Positions 26,101 through 38,885 of a DNA stretch of 64,000 nt are shown here, one piece after another. The stretch spans positions 12,842,418-12,906,417 of the forward strand of contig JAEMBT020000004.1 in assembly GCA_018873245.2 (NCBI GenBank), in the 5' to 3' direction. The notes under the pieces are model-generated. The model saw nothing but the letters and a program-made list of their open reading frames with translations. It searched no databases and was not told where the DNA came from. Each line of letters starts with the position of its first letter. Position 1 is the first letter of the stretch. The stretch is from Archegozetes longisetosus. Its lineage: Eukaryota; Arthropoda; Arachnida; Sarcoptiformes; Trhypochthoniidae. The translations under genes and the position numbers were made by a program.

Positions 26101-29100
26101 TATATATATGGTTGTGAACAAGTTTTTCCGCCCTTAACTGTTCCTGTAATTTATCGATTTGTTTGTTTGTTGCCTTGTTTTCGTGATAATTTGATGCATA
26201 AAGCTTTGAATAATTTGAAAGTTAATTGGCTTTTGAGGAGAGCGTTGCGGGATCTCTGAATATTTCTTTTATACCTCTCAATAAGGAATCCATTTGTTTA
26301 ATGCTAACTCAATTAGGTACTAAAAATTTTAGTGGTATTAACATTTCATGAATTTTATTTTCTCAAACAAATGCTTAAATCTATTATATATTTATTTAAG
26401 TTTATTCACGCGGGATAACTGATAAATATTGAATTTGTTGCTAAATTGAGTTAATAAATATTCAATTTAGACATCAATTGAAAACTTGTTCGAAGAGTAA
26501 TATATTCCTGTTTTTGTATTAATACAATTTAAAATTTTCTGATTAGCGATTCATATAATTTAAGAATAGAATTTAAATTGACTAATAAATCGGTCTTTTA
26601 TGACGAATCCATGTCAATTACAGCCGATTCGGTCGAATGGCTTTCAATCAAATAAATAACATTATAATACAAAATAACTCTTAAAATTATTAATGCATAA
26701 CCGAATTCTTATTATGTGATAATACAGTTCCTATGATTTTATGAGTCTACGAAAAATGGTTATTCCGATTGCTATTTTGGGATTACATTTTTAGTGGCAA
26801 TTCTTAAATTCAAAATTGAACAATATTTTATGAAATGCACTTTTTTTTAATATATTTCACATACTGTTCACTCTTCGATGCACTCAATCGTAATAATATT
26901 GAATCTTAAAAAATGCGTTTATCAAGAAAGAGATAATCAAAAGATTATTTATATATTGACTATTTTCTCACATTTATCCTGATAGAAGCAATTTTACTAA
27001 AAGAATAATTGATTTTAGTTTAATTGTGTTATTTGGATGCAATTGCAATATATTTGTGTCAATCATACAATTCATAGTTTATAACCTTAAGTGAACTGAA
27101 ATTTTTCTTATTTTCCATCTGTGATCACTTAATAAGGCGAATGATTTGTTGAATCAAATGCGCCTAAATATTACTTAGTAACGAATTGACAGCTGAAGGA
27201 AAAATAAAAGAAGCTAATTTTTGATTTTTAATCATATTTGACTTAAACCCTTTGACTAGACTCGCAAAGCAAAGTGAAGTACTCGTAGAAATTGGAATAA
27301 AATAATTACTTATTGACCAGATTATATGGCATAATAAGTTTTGTAGATCAATGTGCCATATTTATTCATATCCCAGATAACTATTTATAAATGAATTATA
27401 GTTAGTATTTTCAATTTACTTATGTTTTTATAGTTATTAATGCATGACAAATACTTGATAATTCAATTTTTACAGCACTCTTCACTAAAATAGGTTAATT
27501 CTACAGAGTTAGCGCTCAATTATGTCAATTTGAACACTTAATTAACTATGTTTTGAGACTATGAAAAACCAAAACAATTTATATGAATTTGATGCATTCT
27601 GTTTTTTGCATATATTATCTCATTCAAATTTGATAAAGGTGTCGCTCTAAGATAAGACAACTATCAAACAAAAAATATGAATATCTGCCTGTTACGATGA
27701 AATTATGCAATCTTGCATAAAAGTTGTTTATTATTTAAATATACTGACACCTTGATTTGCAAAATCGCATACTATTTGTCTAGACAGTTTAGCAATTGAT
27801 TAGTTATATGTACCCAAACTTTAAAGTTAGTGCAAATTTTTTTCTTTAATTTCGTTAAAATTCTAATGAAGCAGTTTTTATTACTATTAGTTAATTATTT
27901 GAATCGCATTAGTTTCAAGATTAATGGAATAGATTAATGCTTTAGTTTTGAAATGTTTATCTTAAATTTTTCCTTAAAGTTAATTTAATGACAATTAATA
28001 ATTGAAAATTGCCAATCATTATGAATGATATTTTAATTGTTAGTTATGAGTTTTATTTAGGGGACATGTTTTTATTTGTCGCAATAAACCAACCAGAATA
28101 AAATGGAGTTGCCTCATACCTGTATTTATGTAGCTGCGTTAACGTAGCTTATATTCATTTATCAGAAGAGTGATGCAAATCCATAAATTTGTTAATATGT
28201 TTTTCTCTTTATAATTCAATAGGTTTCATTTGATGGGCAATTAAATTGAAAAATGATTTAAAATTGAAGTCAGTTCAAATAGTATGATTTATTTAAATAT
28301 GGTTCGTTTTTTCATTCAAGTAATCTTATTAGTAGAGTTATAAAACCTTTTCTTTAAGGATCGCCTCATTTGAGAAGAACCACTGCGCTTTTTCTCAAAA
28401 CATAATAAAATACGTCATTTTCATAGTTTACGATATTGTGTTCCGCTTAGAGTTGACTTTAAGTGATTTATTGCTAATTTACTATTAGATTATTAGTTAG
28501 TTCAATCATTCTTTTCAAAAATTTTGAATGCAGCAAATGTTCATTCTTTATACAGCTCATAAACAAACAATATTGAAACGATTATTCTAGATTTTCGCGT
28601 AATCATTTAATCCAAATTTGAATTGAGACCATTCAACTGCTACCAAAAGATTTGAATTTCTGAAATTAGCACTTTTATTAATGAGGGCTTAGACTTTATC
28701 TCCGACTGTTTCACAATCGATTTCTCTCTTGAATTTGACTAATTTTTCTCTTGCAAAATGCCATCTCATGCAAACAACTTATGTGCTTGTACTATGTGAG
28801 CAATTGGTATAAAAGTTGGATAGTTTCGGACCTAAGTTCAATTGACAAAAACGTGAAGAAAATTTTAGTTGAACAAAATAGTTTAGAGATATCAGTTTTT
28901 TCACTTCAATTTTTACAAACAGTTTGAGTATTGAAAGGTTTTCTAATGGCTGACATTTTTGTTTTTAACTAATTATCGTATTGGATTGTTAATGATGAGA
29001 CCCGTACTATGTGGTTAGTCTTTTTAAGTGATTGTCTATCATTTTTATGCATCATTTATTATATGCTAAGTTATTAATGCTTCAAAATATACTTATTATC

Positions 29101-29602
29101 GATACTCTCTCACGTCAAAGCTCTAAATACATTAGTTTCATCTCCAATATTAGTAGCCTGAGAGAAAATATTTTGCTTTTCAAATTTAAAAAGCAATGCA
29201 ATTGTTGAAAATCATATATGACTTGCTTCGCACTTACTCTCCCCTCAGAGACGGTGTCTACAGTTTAGTAATTGACTCAAAGTTGATCCCATTTAGAGCC
29301 ACTCCAACTGAAAACTAAGTCATGAATCAATTGATAGTTTGCCTAAAAACAAAAGAAAGCCTGGACTGACTGGACATGAAACTCAATGATCTTTTGAGTG
29401 AATTGCAGCGAAAGTGTATGGAGAATGCCAACTCAATGGAGAGCACCTGTAAATAGCGATTGGTTACGCCCTTAAGTGGTACCTCTATTAAATGCACTTT
29501 TAATAAATTTGCATCAAATTAGAGTAAATAATTCATTCCTGCAATTCAAATAGCGATAAATGGTTTGGCCCTTCAAGCGATCTTCAAATAATTATGCATT
29601 AG
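20111..29602. other. Long AT-rich non-coding stretch
   Basis: About 9.5 kb without a supported gene. Minus frames at 20641-21018 (125 codons) and 21690-21989 (99 codons) and a plus frame at 25975-26259 (which reads through a TA repeat) have no domains. A small (TTA)n tract lies at 21082-21098. A mildly richer stretch lies at 29220-29480 with no interpretable content. Confidence 0.5.
26091..26109. repeat. (TA)n microsatellite
   Basis: About nine TA units, preceded by an imperfect CATATACA run. Confidence 0.85.
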
Positions 29603-29624
29603 TTTTTTTCTCTCTCTCTCTCCC
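29603..29624. repeat. Pyrimidine/CT tract
   Basis: A T-run leading into about seven CT units. No acceptor AG with a plausible exon follows. Confidence 0.75.
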
Positions 29625-32164
29625 ATTAGTGCACTTTTGTTCAGACGTTTATCGGCCTTTGACTTGACTAATCAAAAAGCTCTGCAAACAAAGTCAAACA
29701 TAGAATATTAAAATACTATACTTATATATAACTTTGTTGCTAAATGGAAATGAAGATAATTTGAACGTTTATCTGATTCATATAATTGAGTGAATTTTTG
29801 TATAATCGAATGGCTTTCAATTATGTAACCTTAAGTCTGTATTTTGAGTCTTTAAAAAGTTAGCTCTAACTTATCGTCAAAATGATATAAGATATGTAAA
29901 TTGCTCACTTTATTATCATTTAAATGGTAAAATTTCTTATTTGCAATGTTGCGAATTTGCAAATGTTTATCTAATACATAGTGAACTTTTTCTTAATATT
30001 TATGTACAAAAGTAATTCCAGTTTTAGTTAACCTCATCGCTCATCTCTTCAACAAAACATATGAAATATTTTTCATATTCATCTTCAATTCGTAAGTCAA
30101 ATTTGTAAATCAAATGATAGGATCTGCACTGAAACACGTTTTCATGAGATACTTCACAATTGCATGCGGTTCATTCGGACTATTTTCAATTTTGATGTTT
30201 ACTAGGGTTTAGAGTCCTTCTGATCTGCAGTTCGATCAGTGATCTTTTGCTTTTAAAATTTGATTACTATTTAAACAAAATTCGTATTGAATATTTTGAA
30301 AAAATGAAATAGTTGTCATTACTGTCACGTTAAATATAAGTTAGTCAATCGCATCGCATACGTCAGTGGAAAAGTGAATAACAAAGATGTGATTATTGAA
30401 AATGCCGAAAAAAGCCTTTTTATCAGTTATATCTTTCATTTTGAGTTATTAAAACACGCCTATCAATGAAGAATATTAAAACGTGATAAAACCAAAACTA
30501 GTGGATACTAATGGTAAAACTATATTTTTTTGCTCCTCTCTCTTGCACTCAATTGATGGCTAAATATGATGTCTGGATTGCCTTTAGTTTTTAAACATGA
30601 TTATGCATTTACGCCCACTTAAAAGTGTTTTAGCGCAAGAATATGTGGTAATTATTATCTCAATTGTGATATAATAATGTAATTTGAAGTTGTCTTCAAA
30701 ATGTTAAATACTTTCTATAATACGCCCACATATTTGTGATACTTTGACGCAAGAATTAATAGTTTAGTCTAATATCTATCGATCTGATCTAATTTGATGT
30801 GAAAATTGCATCGCGTAATATCAGGCTATAATTTGCAGTACATATCAATTTGATGTTTTTCCAAATCTTTATTGAAACTTCAGATATGATTGACTCGATG
30901 ATTCTGTTTTGATCAAAATATTCTTTAAGTTCTGGTTAATTTTTGGTTTTAAATATGCAAAAAATTTGATTTAAATCTTATTCCAAGTAATTAATCACAA
31001 ATTTATTATGAGAAGATAAACAGAATATATGATAATTTGTCAGTTCGCTACACTATAATTTGAATGTTTTTGCTTTTGAAACTTATACTTTACATCTAAT
31101 TCAACAAAATTTATATTTATAGCATATAAACATTTGATTTATCTTATATTATGATGGAGAGCAACTCTGCTTTCAAGCTTGACATAAGGCTCAAATCCAA
31201 ATTATAAATGAATTAAGTTTTTATTCACATTATAATCGACATCGAAATAGTTTAATTATAGAATTATTAAACTGAAAAATTATCATTTATATTACTAAAA
31301 CCACTCATTTCATAATTCATGATCAATTTTTTTAAGTTTTCCTTTAGTTAGTACTACGAGTTTAGGTGTGTTTAATATATTAATGCATTCATTATTAATA
31401 TTATAGAAAATAAAGTATTTTTTGGAGAATATATACTGAAATTGGTTGCAAATTGATGGATTATCACAATTGCATCAATTTGTAAAAATCGTTCTTCAAA
31501 ATATGACATTCAGAAACTATTTCTAATGATTTAGTATTTTTGATTAACTATGATTTTATTTAAAAAGGTATATACTTAATACAAACATATAATTATGCAT
31601 TTAAAGGTCTTTTACTTATTTCAATTGCTATCATATCGGAGGCACGAATGAGTTTAATGTAATTTGTATTACTTATGATAATTCATTTATTATATAAGAT
31701 ATGAGATAGTGATTAATAGGTGCTCACAATTTACTCACTGCTGAAGTAGTCTTTTATTTTTGTCCGATAACTAAATAATCCTTCACTGATATTAGAATGA
31801 TATAAGCTGAGCCACATTTTAAAATTAAACTTAAACCAAATAAGGCATCAGTTAGTTTTTAGTCTGGTTATCGTCACTTCAGACTTATCATTTTTCTAAA
31901 AATAATATACTGAACATTTATTCATAAGAATATCAAAAGTGTAAAGTTCAGCATAATTTGATTAAATTTGGCGTAATTTGCTCTTCATTATCTGGTAGTT
32001 TTCTAAATTTTCATTCCTTTTGGGCCAATTAATAGTTAAGTGAAATTATGTTTGATTCAGGTTTAAAATTTGACTATCATTTATCTAATAAGTAGCCTTT
32101 TATTTGAAGTATTTTTTGCGATTAGTTATATTGTGTATTATAATGTTTGGTGCGATATTGATGT
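29625..32164. other. AT-rich non-coding stretch
   Basis: No open frame of note and no repeats beyond compositional A/T words. Confidence 0.5.
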
Positions 32165-32560
32165 TTGACTGTCGCTCGCGACAATTGGTGAACGTAGTTA
32201 ATAATGAGTGCTATTTTGAGTGTCACGTAATTAATGATGTGCTTTTCGCGCAATAATCATTTTGTTGGGTCCATTTTCAATAGAGTCACTTTCATTAATC
32301 ATGCGATTGTCTGTCATTGAGTTACGCTTACATGAAACAGAATGAAAGCCCATTAAATACGTTTGGACTACATTTTATCATAAAGAAGTGGTTTTGTCCC
32401 GAGTGATGAATAAGAAGTGATCATTATTTTGCAGACGTCGCTTCCATATAATTAATGCCTTTCAGCTTAGTTTAAATGAAAGTAAATGATCTTTAGTTCG
32501 GGACCCGTTTATCTTACAGCCACCTTATGTCTCGAAGTTGGCTTTCAGTTTGTTATTTAA
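32165..32560. promoter_or_regulatory. Candidate enhancer-like island
   Basis: A richer patch opens with the palindrome TGTCGC-TC-GCGACA (32170-32183). It then packs homeodomain-type cores in a few hundred bases (TTAATAATGAG, CGTAATTAATGATG, ATTAATCATGCG, ATAATTAATGCC), plus TTTTCGCGC and GACGTCG words. There is no open frame. A/T-rich cores are common by chance in this composition, so the call rests on their co-occurrence with CG-containing words that are rare here. Confidence 0.25.
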
Positions 32561-34385
32561 ATGCATTCAATTGAAGTACTGTTTGTGATTAGTTATTCAA
32601 AGTGCCAGTAATAATTCATAGAAAAATTTGGCTTTTCACAACTCAAGTGCACAAGTAGTGAGTCTTAATATCAAAATCATGTTTTAATCATTTAGAGAAG
32701 CTGAGATCGACATTTTTTCTTTACATTTAAGCTTTTATATAATATTTATGCATAAAACTGACTTAAGAATTTTGACGCCCGAGGCGGACATTAGTTTAGT
32801 CTAATTATTTAGATTTATTGACAGAAAATTTGATTCCTATAATTTTTTATGTTTAAAGCTATTAGAGAATAACTTATAACTAAGTTTAAGCTACTTATAA
32901 TAATAAATTGACTTAAATTAAGTGCCTCTATAACTCAACTGAATCTAATATTCAATAATATTGCAATGATATTGTAATGATATAAAGTTCCTATCTGAAA
33001 TCGTGAAAATTCTCACAATTTTCGCGGTCATTATTATAATTTTTCGAATAATATTTCCTCTATTATGTTAAGGAAATGCCGCTTTTCTTAAGGAAAACAG
33101 CATTTTTAGACTAATTATACGCAAAACTTGTGCACATTTTTGTTTGAATATTTGAAACATGTTCAGTAGTGTGTTTACTAAGTTTACAAAGCTTTTGATT
33201 TTCAAGTTCATGATTGTATTCTATTGTTTATTTGGATTAAACTAGAAAACTGAAGTTTATCTGCTTCAGTCTATATATCTGAGTGAGTCTGTGTTCAAAT
33301 CATCTTTTTGATCAAAAACGTGCAAACTTCTAGTGGAGCTTCAATACTGATAAGGTTTGGGTAATAGTTAACTCGAGTGAAAGTTGCTTTCAAATTTTGT
33401 GAAACAGCACAAGCTGAAGCTTGCAGTAATCGACCAAACTATTATCTTAACTAATAAATGGTAATTATTCTTGTACTATCCTTACAATCAAAGTTATGGC
33501 AAGTTTATAGAAAGAGCTCGAAGTGATACCAAGTGTTATATTTGTTATTGAAAAAAAGAGGGCACTATTGGCTCTGTATCTCAAACAGGTATCTAATGAC
33601 AGTTAAAGTAGTTCTTCGAATAAAATCTAATAAATATATGATATGTAAAAATCTTATGTGAAGTACTGGAGAGAAAAAACAATTGACGCGCTTCCAGTTA
33701 TTACAGTATATCGTGACTCAAATCAATTTATATCGCTGTACACAATACTTGAAAGTTATTTTGTGCAAATTATTTACATAAAGTGGCAATTTGTAGGGCA
33801 TTAATAGCACATAGTTATGCATTTATATTATGTAATGCTTCTCAATGCAGTACTTAAGTAGAGTTACTCTTCGTTAGATTAATCAACAAAAGTGTTAGCC
33901 CTTAAGGAATATGAGAAAAAATTGATTTGTTAAATGGAAATTAATGTGTTTTGTGAAAAGCCTCATATTATGCATAAGAGGCAAATTTTACTTATTATCT
34001 TATTAACTAAACGATAAGTTAAACTATTAGTTAACCTAAGAATTTGCAATTAGATGAATGCAAACTTATAATATAGAGGCCTAAGTTTGGCCTTTTTCTT
34101 ATGTAAACTGACTTATAATTTTTTACTTTGTTGTCAAAAGCCGTAAATTTAATTGGAATGTCGCCTATTTTTACGTCACGAGCATTACATACACTATAAG
34201 TTTTTAGAAAGTAATTTTAATGCTGCCAAATAATCGCTGCATATTTATCAAATTCAAGGTTGGCGGACGAAAGGCTCGCTTGAATTTGCGTTTATTCATG
34301 TTTAAATGTAAATGTTAAGGTCGGTTTAGGTTTAGGGGGAGTTTAATAGAAATTGAGAGGCTTTTGTAGAAAATATCAGTCAAGT
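32561..34385. other. AT-rich non-coding stretch
   Basis: No gene supported. It contains the 33002-33026 inverted repeat listed separately. Confidence 0.5.
33002..33026. other. Inverted repeat / hairpin
   Basis: CGTGAAAATT and AATTTTCGCG form a 10-bp stem with one mismatch around a 5-nt CTCAC loop. It has the form of a short stem-loop, but no terminator or miRNA context is evident. Confidence 0.45.
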
Positions 34386-34440
34386 TAAAGAAAGAGACGG
34401 AGAGAGAAAGAGAGAGATTAGGGAGAGAGACAAGAGAGAG
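34386..34440. repeat. GA-rich purine tract
   Basis: An interrupted (GA)n purine tract of about 55 bp. It codes the serine/leucine-rich minus frame that runs over it, which is therefore an artefact. Confidence 0.8.
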
Positions 34441-37400
34441 CTATTAATGTTTATATTCGAAAAAAATGAACAGGTATTAGATAGAAACGAGTGGGACGAC
34501 CAGTTAAAAACGGCACGAACCTCAGAGAACACCCGCTTCTCTAGAACATAATGCAAATGCAAAGGAAAACATTCAAAAACTCATATCGTTGGCAAGCAGG
34601 AGAACTGAGCTACAAAACTAACTTATATTTTGTGATATGCTTTTTTGGCTTTAGTTTACAAAAGCAGTGTTTGTCGCAAAAGTGCTGAACGCGTTCGTGT
34701 TTTTTCTCTCATTCACTATAATTTCTAACATGAGACCAACTTATTTGAGGTTTCATTTTTCGCTTCGAACCACTAACTCATAAGCTTATCCTTATTCCTC
34801 TCATATTGCCTCCGGTTGCGAATTAATTGGACGGGTTTTCAGATTTTTTAGTTACCAATTTTTCTGCTCAATTCATAAGACTTAGTGCTCATTGAGCTCA
34901 TATAGCAGTCAGTGTTTCGTTTAAGCTTGTGCTCAGCTCCCAAGTGTCAAGACGTTTATAAGAGCTCCTCTAGTTTTTTATTTTTGTGGCTTCAGCTATG
35001 ATTACATTAGTGCTCAAAGTGTTACAACTTTTGATTTGTTTTATTTTTTCGATTTTACTTTTTCGTCCTATATAAGTTCATGCGATATACGAATGAAACT
35101 TATGTTAAACTTTCGACAATCCAATTCGTTAGATCATTAAAAACATTGAGAAAAGTGATCAGAATTTAAGAAAAACTTTTAACGCTGTTCACTGTTTACT
35201 TGTCTGATTGAATTATTATTTTGTTAAACTGATTGTTTTCTAAGTGTTTTCTTGTTTTGTTAGAACACAACAATTGGTTGGCGTGTGAGTCTCAGATTTT
35301 CAGTCACTTTCCACCTTTTTATTCATGATTTGACTCGAACAGCATAAGTAGAAGGGATTGCCCGGAGAGTAAGAACGGGTTAATATTAAGACATCATCGC
35401 TTCCATTTAGCAATACGTTCATAAGTAGTTTAAAAGTAGTTCGTGATTAGCCCTTATTTTTTCACTATTAATTTGTGACTAACTGTCGACTGACATAAAC
35501 TGACGTGACTTTTAAACTGATTGTGAATAACATACAAATGAAGTATTTTTGGTGAACAAAGAAGAAGTTTTTGGTCGATCAACTTAATTAATAATTGTTT
35601 GACAACTGTACGTCTGGCCAATCGTTGAATGCATGACAATCACATTAAGCAACGGATTCATCGTTAAAGGTACGTTGGAAAAAAATTCTATTTCTTCTTG
35701 ATTTCCATAAATAACTTGATTCTAATGGCCGAAAGGGACCAAAATCTGTATTCCGTTTTGCTATTAGTGCGAAAGCATTTTTCTTCTGTCAAATACATCT
35801 GAACCAATATTATTAGGATTGCGTGATTGAACTTTAAGAAGATGAAAATTTCTTCAGATTCAAAACTTGAATTACAAGCATTTTAATCACAAATTATACA
35901 TTAAATTTTGTGATTCGTTCAATTTGAAGTGACTCAAATTTTATCAGTTAGAGCTCATATACTTCTGTGACAAGACGAACTCATACAATATTCTCTTAGC
36001 AACTTTCAATTTTTCGGATATGAACGAACCAAGCAAGTGTTATATAATATAGCCCAGCATCTAATTGTTAGTATTTGTCAATTTGAAGTTTTGTCTTCAC
36101 CCAACAATTGTGGAAAATGAAGCAAACAAAACAAACTCATAAATTAAAGTGATTTTCCTACCTAATTTAGTTGATATCTATGACTGTGAGTGCATTACTC
36201 CATTATAATAATACGATTTTTTCAAAATAAATCTATGTGCTTGCAATGGATTGCTGACCAAACGTCACATAAGTTATTATTGAGATAAGATGCAAAATAT
36301 TATTATTATTGGGCAGTTGTAGGGAATGTCATATTTGTATCAATGTTTTGGAGGGAAATGAGTTTTACATCGCTCTGAGGCAGACATGAACGCGGGCACA
36401 CTATAATGGAAGTGATTTTATAATAAGTTATCGCTTATTTCGTGAAATATTGTGTTATTTTTGTGTTCAAATGCATGGCATATCATTTGGTCTAATGCTT
36501 TGCTAGTTATGCAGACATTCTCGTATTAGATATTACTGAAAATAGATAAAAAATGTTTATAAAGAGTAACTCAAGTGAGGGGTGAGCAATGCATGCGATT
36601 ATAAATCAAGTTAAGAGCTATTGCATCCCAAAATCACTATTTATGTGAACTAATACCGAACGCCTGGTCTGTTTGAACGTTGAGTCCATCGTTAGGATCT
36701 AACTATTTAAGAAGCAAATGCTAATGCAATGCAATGTTAAGTGTATTTTAGGGTTCATGTGATGCTTAGCAATAATTCGGTGGCTGAACGAATGCCAACC
36801 ACTCGGATAGCAAAGCAATAGTTAAGCGCTTTAAATGTGAAATTGGTAAAAATTGGCTCTGAGTTGAAGTGTCATATGTATTCTTAGCACGATTGCAATT
36901 TGTTAGTTTTATTGCACCTGAAAATCATTCCAATAGAAATCCAATGTGATTTCAATGGACCCGTATTTCTATTTCCTCTTAAATTTATAGATTTAAAGTA
37001 TCTTTTCTGAGGATAAAATACAAATTGTAGAATACTTTATAGCAGTCAAATAATATCTGAGTTAGTACTCAATGATCTTTTTTTATTTATTTTTCATTTT
37101 CAAAGATATATGATTTGCAATTCGTTCCTCTCATATTATATCAAGTCTTACAACTGCTGAGAATAAGCACTTCTTACGAATGTTCCAATGGATGCCGCAC
37201 TTGTGGCTATAAGTTAAGAAGATATCTTCTGATTCGTATCTGATTAAGGACTGAAGTCATTTTCTCTGATATAATATGTTTTGCAATTCTAATTGGCCTA
37301 AACTTGCATTTCTGTAAGGAGTACAAGTATCCACTACAATATGTCTTATCTCTGATGCAGTAAATCAATTGTGACTCCAGTTAACAATAATTAATTTAGT

Positions 37401-38843
37401 CGACAAGTTCTATTAGTTTGATAAAAATTAGCTTAAAGTTCTAATAGTTTGCTGAATGAACAGCCCAACGAATAACTTTGCTGAGCAAAGATTGTTAAAT
37501 GAGATTGACGAACTTTTTCTCATTCAATCGTTGCATTCATTTGTCTATTGAAGTAGTTTATTGGGTTCATCATGTTCGTTGCTTATAAGATTAAACTAAA
37601 GATTTATTCGTCAAGTCACACGTCTATTAGGAGTTTGTTTCAAAATTTTGAATATTTATTTAATCATTTGATCAATTTTATGAGTAATCCAAGTGTTCCT
37701 TTAATCGTATGTGTGCTCGACACCAATATATTAAATCTGATTGTTCTCTTAGGTCTTTTTTGCTTTATCATTTTGGCACAATTTTATTTTGAAGATGTTC
37801 GATCAAACAAAAATATGTTTGTATTGGGATTTGGTTTGCATTGTTTCATACAAAAGATGTGACAAACGATCTCAAATTGTCAGTAATAAACATTTCTCTG
37901 ATAAAAGTTTTTATTCAAAATTGTGTCATATATTGAGGATTATTGAGATTTTTAATTATAGAGGAGTGAAATTTATGGAAAAATTGAATTGACAAAATTT
38001 GATCAAAACTGATTTAATACGTATTTTCTCATGGAGACCTATTAAAGTAGTGATTATCCAGAATCTAATTGCTTCCATTGCCAAATACCTCAAGGGATGA
38101 ATTTGCTGTAAGCTATTTGTCCAATTTTGTTCTTTTAATCAATAGAAATTTATTTGACAACTGTTTGCCTTTTTTAGAAATATTAAGTCAGAAACTCTTA
38201 TATAAGAAGCAGAATAGAAAAAGATTTCTCTATGATTTGTCGCGTCTCTAACATTTTGAGCTAAAGCAGCAAAATATTTGACAATTGAGATGAATGAGAA
38301 TTGAGTGCAATGCTGTCCACTCGCATTCAAAGTCAACATTTTGTAATGTCCAGCAAAGCATATATACTAATGGCGTTTTATATAAGTTTGATCTCAATAG
38401 TGATTCACTGACAGGGGATGGAAATAAATATATATATATATACGCTTTGGCTAAGAGTTGATACTTTGCGAGTGGCTTCTGATTCTGCCTTTGCCTTGAG
38501 GTGATTTAAGCTATAAGTTAATGCTTTCCCCTCTCATATTATTCGTTCGTATAAAGAACTGTTTTATCGTTTCCCAATTAGCCCAATATTTTGGTTTTAT
38601 TATGTCGAATCTCAGTCCAGACGTTGGATAAATATAGTGAATTAGGCCACTGGATGTGTGGCACTCTTTGGCAGTTCTCACTTTATTAATTGCCGCTATT
38701 TTGTTATTGTCGCTTCTCATTGATAAATAAGAAATCTTTAGCGACCGAATGAGAAATGTGTATATTTTTTGCCTTTTCTGGTGACAAACTACAGAATGGC
38801 TATTCTCTGAAGAGAAACGAAGTTTGCTTTTATTTAGAGGAGG

Positions 38844-38844
<1 letters not shown>
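34441..38844. other. AT-rich non-coding stretch
   Basis: No gene supported. Plus frames at 37572-37862 and 37789-37992 overlap in different registers, and plus 38069-38251 overlaps minus 38139-38339; these look like chance. The 34700-35000 stretch is slightly richer with no other sign. A (TTA)n tract lies at 36297-36311. Confidence 0.5.
38429..38442. repeat. (TA)7 microsatellite
   Basis: Seven TA units. Confidence 0.8.

Positions 38845-38882
<38 letters not shown>
38845..38882. repeat. (CA)19 microsatellite
   Basis: Uninterrupted CA repeat. Read on the minus strand it gives a Val-Cys run that inflates the 149-codon frame at 38511-38960. Confidence 0.95.
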
Positions 38883-38885
<3 letters not shown>

